DNA of 64,000 nt, from NCBI GenBank assembly GCA_023846275.1, contig CM043870.1, forward strand, positions 11,913,527 through 11,977,526, in the 5' to 3' direction. Below the pieces are notes generated by a model that was given only the letters and a program-made list of their open reading frames with translations, did not search any database and was not told the origin of the DNA. Positions 60,067 to 64,000 of this stretch are shown here, one piece after another; position 1 is the first letter of the stretch, and the number at the start of each line of letters is the position of its first letter. The translations under genes were made by a program, and so were the position numbers. This DNA is from Vanilla planifolia. Lineage: Eukaryota > Streptophyta > Magnoliopsida > Asparagales > Orchidaceae.

Positions 60067-60828
60067 TGATCAAGAACTTCATTCTAGGTACATTAAGTCT
60101 AAAAATCATGAAAAAATTAAGGAATGAAACAAAACGATGAAAATCAGCATCGTAGCATGAAGCAGCAAAAGTTGTGAATAGTGGCTTGTTGTAGGCAGGC
60201 TAGTTAAGCACTGTGCATAGAGGCATAAGTGCACAAGTGGGAAGTCGAGGCATGCTAGTCACCCATGTGCACTGGAGGCACACATCAGCATGAGATAGTG
60301 AACATAAATGCACTACAAGTACAAATGCGTGGTTCGTGCACCTACCTTGTTGTAATGGTAAATGCACTTATAAAGGGCCTATTTGCACCATTGAATAATG
60401 CTCTAGCATGAGCGAATGGGAGCAGGTGGTGTAGGAGCATGTGAAATCAGGCTGCTTGAGGTACATATTTTGCAAAAATTTTAAAAATTTACATTTTGAT
60501 CAAAACTACATATTTTTTTATTTTGTAATAAAATATTATATCTAAATCTCTAAATATAAAAAGATAAGAATGATGTCTAAAGTAATTTAAAACTCTATAA
60601 TTTAGAACTTTGAAATTCTAAATTTTATGAATGTAAAACCCCTTGAAGAGAATTTTCTTAGTTAATTCAATCTCTTATAAAGAAAATCTCTCTTCTATTT
60701 CCTTTTACTTTTTTATTCACCATTATTATGCTCTCACTACCATTGTTACAACTTGAATAACAAGATTTATTGTTGAGGGCTTAGGACAAGAACATCTCTT
60801 ACATAAAATCATATAATATTTTGTTTCA
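60067..60828 (+). repeat. 5' LTR
   Basis: It starts TGATCAAGAACTTCATTC and ends TTTCA. It aligns with 62446-63152: ATCRTAGCA, GAGCATGTG / GAGTGAGGCAGC, TATTTTTTTATTTT, TAAAATATTATAT and TCTCTTCTMYTTC in order. Its first half is rich in TGCACR-type words. Confidence 0.7.
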
Positions 60829-60841
60829 AAGTGCTTTGATT

Positions 60842-60853
60842 TGGTATCAATGG
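60842..60853 (+). other. Primer-binding site, initiator tRNA-Met type
   Basis: TGGTATCAATGG after the 5' LTR; the first eight bases match the usual TGGTATCAGAGC. The 13-nt gap to the LTR end is longer than usual, so the LTR end may be a few bases further right. Confidence 0.65.
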
Positions 60854-61199
60854 TAGGAGAAAAGAAGAGGATAATTATAGAGCAAGCCATAAAAGGGAAT
60901 CAAGAGTTTAAGAAGGCTTTAGTCGATGTGACTGTGTCAACTATTTCACCATCAAGCCTAAAGGCACAGGTAGCTATATTAACCCAACAAATATAAGAGT
61001 TAATAAAGATGGTGCTAAAATCTCAATCCTTTTCTATAATGGATCTAAAAAAATACTCCAAATATTCTTAATTAAAGAAATTATAAATTAAGTAATAATC
61101 TCAAAATAATTAAAAATAAAGATAAATATAATATCAATCTCACCCTTTTGAGACACAAGAATTGATAACATCCTTTCAAGATATATATTATACTTAATT

Positions 61200-61860
61200 T
61201 ATCAATTTATGATAGTACAGTTGATGTATATAAATTAGACATCTAGTTGGAGTAACTAGAGATATATTTTTCTCTACACAACTATTTATCAATAGATAAG
61301 GTGTCATAGGCTCAATTGAAAATGACAAATACAGAAGTGACTTGGAGCTTATTTAAGAAATTAATCCAAAAATAATTTTATCTTGTAGATTATATGAAAA
61401 AAAAGTAAAGAAAGTGATATAGTCTAAAATACTAATAAAGACAAAAAGTGCATGAATACATTATAAATTTTGATGAAAAGTCATGAGTTTGTTAATACCT
61501 ATCAACTAGATACAAATATTATCGAAGTATATTACAAATTTGTATTATCTTATTGTTACTAAATTATCTTTTTCTCTTATTTAATCTTTAAAATAAGATA
61601 TTACATTTGTAATGATTATTGAAAAGAAAAATGAATATAAAGAGACAAAATTATAAGGATAAAATACCAAGAAGTCAAAGTATAAGTCTAAACATTGACA
61701 ACAACATAAAGAGCATTCTCCAACAAAGTTTATTATAGCCACGACTAACAACACTTTATCTAATAGTAAAAATTAAAAGTATTATAATCACTACAACAAG
61801 ATAGGACATATATAAGTTATATCTTAAACTATTTCTAGAAAGGTTTAAGAAAAATGAAGT
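61200..61860 (+). pseudogene. Retrotransposon gag relic with decayed zinc knuckle
   Basis: The plus strand reads LEIYFSLHNYLSIDKVS, AQLKMTNTEVTWSLFKKLIQ and FYLVDYMKKK. This follows the gypsy-type gag pattern LE.YF.LH.Y....KvsfA.LKm...altW...k.li...FyPv.Y. Near 61768-61812, YYNHYNKIGHI is a CCHC knuckle whose cysteines have become tyrosines. Frequent stops are present. Confidence 0.7.
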
Positions 61861-62445
61861 CTTTATTATAGTGGAGACTAAAAAGGTTCTTTAAACTCCT
61901 TTACAAGTTATTGAAAACATATCTTTTATGATGAGTCTAAAGAACATCTCTTAATCCAAGATTTTGTAATGAAAATAAAATAAGAAAATTGGGTGGATTC
62001 ATAAAGATTTTGATAGAAGAGTTAAAAAATAATGTAAGATGAAATTTGCTATCACTAAATATTATATTGATAAGATTGTCTATGAAGTGATATTTCTAGA
62101 TATTTGACAAATTATATTAAAAAATTCATATTTATGAGATCAATATGCCATTTATTATCAAGGAGTATAATAGTATTAATCTACAAATAATGGACAATAC
62201 TTCCCTCTAACACGAGACATATAAGCATTGATAAAATGTATTATTGGCTTGACCAAATGAAGAAGCTAATAAATACTTACCAAAATTATATGATACTAGT
62301 AACAAAGTTAAATAAACCACTTAATATAAATCACAAAAGTCTCTATCTCTCAAAAAAATAATTAAATAAGATTTTTTAAAAAATTAGTTTAAAAAAGAAG
62401 ACTCGATGGGTCTCAAATTATTAAAAAACCGATCTTTGCTTAAGA

Positions 62446-63152
62446 GCTTAATTCCAAGTTCATCAAACACAAAACTTATATAAAAAATCAATTGAAGAGA
62501 TATAATAACAAAAATCATTATCGTAGCACAAAATAGTAAGAGCCACATGTGGTGGCTCACTATATGCATGCTGCAACATGCTGGTGAGGTGCTACTACAA
62601 AGGAGTAAGTATGCACATGGGAATGCATAACATGCCAAATGCTTACATATGACTATGCATGTGCTCGCATTAGCCACTATTGTGCACGTTTGATAGGCGA
62701 ACCTACCATGCTAACATGGTCAATATGCACATTGAGGGATTGTCTACATAAGGAATATTATCTATATGTGTTAATAGTGCCCTAACACGAGGCAGTGCAT
62801 GCACTCATGTAGAGTGAGGCAGCTTAAGGTGTGAATTTTGTGACATTTTATATTTTGGTCAAAACCATATTTTTTTATTTTATCATAAAATATTATATTC
62901 AAATCTCTATATAATAGGATAAGAATATTATATAAAATAGTTTAGAACTCTGTAATTCTAAACTTCGTAAATTCAAAACCCCATAAAGAGAAACTTCTTA
63001 AGAATTCAATATCAGTTGTGACAAAAACTCTCTTCTCCTTCATTTATTTCTTTGTTCTTCACCATTAACACATTTTCACTTTTGCTATTGTGACTTAAAT
63101 AAGAAGGTCTACTATTAAGGGCTCGACATGAAAACAAATCATAAACATATCA
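62446..63152 (+). repeat. 3' LTR
   Basis: Second copy of the 60067-60828 repeat. Its left edge is approximate; it ends AACATATCA. The 97-codon minus-strand frame at 62384-62677 lies inside it and is not a gene. Confidence 0.65.
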
Positions 63153-64000
63153 GAGTGTCTTTTACAGCTAGAGGGTACACATAAGAAATATAGAAGGTTT
63201 GAAAACTTTATGATCTCATTGCATGACTACAATTATGGACACATTTTGCTCCCATACATGCAACAACCAAGGTTATAAATCATGTTACATGACCACATTC
63301 TATGTCAAAAATGGATAAAAAGATAATTATAAAATAGTTAAATGTTTAATGCAATAAAAAACAAGACTTATAAATAATGCAAAATTTACAAAACCAAGTA
63401 TAAAGGAGAAACATGATTATATAATGTTGAGGGCCCCGGCTCTAAAAAGACAAGAGAGAGGTGTGTTCGTAGCTTAGGCCAAGTCATATACATCTTTAAC
63501 TCCTCTCTGTTATCATTGTGAGTTTATCAAAACTTGCACCAGTCGACAAGCACATGTCCTAAAGGCATTAATATATAGTTCCAATAAGCATGCTCTTAGC
63601 ATCTCTCCTCTTAAAGCCATTTCCCATGGGCTCTAATGTCATATGTTATTATTGCTTAAACTATTTTACAACGTACTCAATAGATGCTAATCTACTATGA
63701 CATGTTAAAGAAGTGGCACCTAAGACATGTGGATGTGCATGCCCTCATCAATAAGTGGATTGAGCACTATGAGCACATTCAATATATAAGCTTTACACAT
63801 GACCTGCATCTATCATTATATGTATATCTCATTCCAACAGAATGAGGTCATGTGAAATGGGATATGGTTTGTGAGTATCATGGACTAATTAAAGAAAAAG
63901 AAACCACATATTAAATAATCATACAAACTTATAATTGATAAAATTTAAAGTAATGATCAAATGATATTAAATGTGGTTATTTATTTAAAAGACCTACACA
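63153..64000. other. Right-edge gap, nothing recognised
   Basis: AT-rich, with no frame over 60 codons. GAGGGCCCCGGCTCT at about 63430-63444 is a small GC-rich imperfect palindrome of unknown meaning. Confidence 0.4.

Larger units (their letters stand above)
60067..63152 (+). mobile_element. LTR retrotransposon, small and decayed, gag only
   Basis: Two related LTRs (60067-60828 and about 62446-63152) flank a 1.6-kb interior on the plus strand. A primer-binding site follows the 5' LTR, a decayed gag fills the interior, and a purine stretch AAAAAAGAAG at about 62391-62400 precedes the 3' LTR. No reverse transcriptase or integrase is present. It is therefore a deletion derivative or a gag-only, non-autonomous element. 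The LTRs differ by frequent substitutions and no clear target duplication was found, so it is old. Confidence 0.75.

Noticed and set aside
1..64000. tRNA, rRNA, organellar DNA or bacterial operon content
   Set aside because: No tRNA-like internal box pairs, rRNA-like stretches, chloroplast genes or compact operons were noticed on either strand; a tRNAscan-SE run would settle small tRNAs.

Overview
The window is AT-rich plant nuclear DNA. It has decayed Ty3/gypsy, Ty1/copia and LINE relics in every large gap, plus one host gene with plant-type GT-AG introns. No prokaryotic features, CRISPR arrays, tRNA or rRNA genes were seen. The species cannot be named from the sequence alone.

Host gene. 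On the minus strand, ten coding exons spread over 53108 to 29581 join in frame into a 343-residue OTU-domain cysteine protease, a deubiquitinase-type enzyme. A probable 5' UTR exon lies at about 58404-58740. The footprint is about 29 kb for a 1,032-nt coding sequence, because four introns (5.3, 11.9, 4.4 and 4.1 kb) are filled with transposon debris. All nine coding introns are GT-AG, all phases agree, and the Asp/Cys and His of the active site are present. The gene looks intact.

Left third (1-29 kb), all repeats. Positions 1-1536 hold a broken gypsy RNase H-integrase. Positions 2741-5425 hold a 1.4-kb tandem duplication with gypsy gag relics. Positions 8481-20110 form a three-level nest. A minus-strand gypsy element is split inside its RNase H by a plus-strand LTR element (9240 to about 18236). 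That element's 3' LTR is in turn split by a 2,401-bp minus-strand solo LTR (14973-17373) flanked by a perfect 5-bp target duplication, CTTAT. Positions 24160-28910 carry two direct copies of a 2-kb repeat.

Introns. LINE ORF1 relics lie at 30.9-33.6 kb and near 37.2 kb, and a decayed unidentified minus-strand reading frame at 35.75-36.75 kb. A copia gag relic is at 40.7-41.6 kb, a gypsy protease-to-integrase relic with a 620-bp internal duplication at 45.5-48.6 kb, and a LINE reverse transcriptase scrap at 54.5 kb.

Right end (58.8-64 kb), upstream of the gene. It holds a roughly 273-bp tandem repeat (59033-59770) and an LTR element with two LTRs, a primer-binding site and a decayed gag (60067 to about 63152).

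All family assignments come from reading translated motifs; no database search was run.
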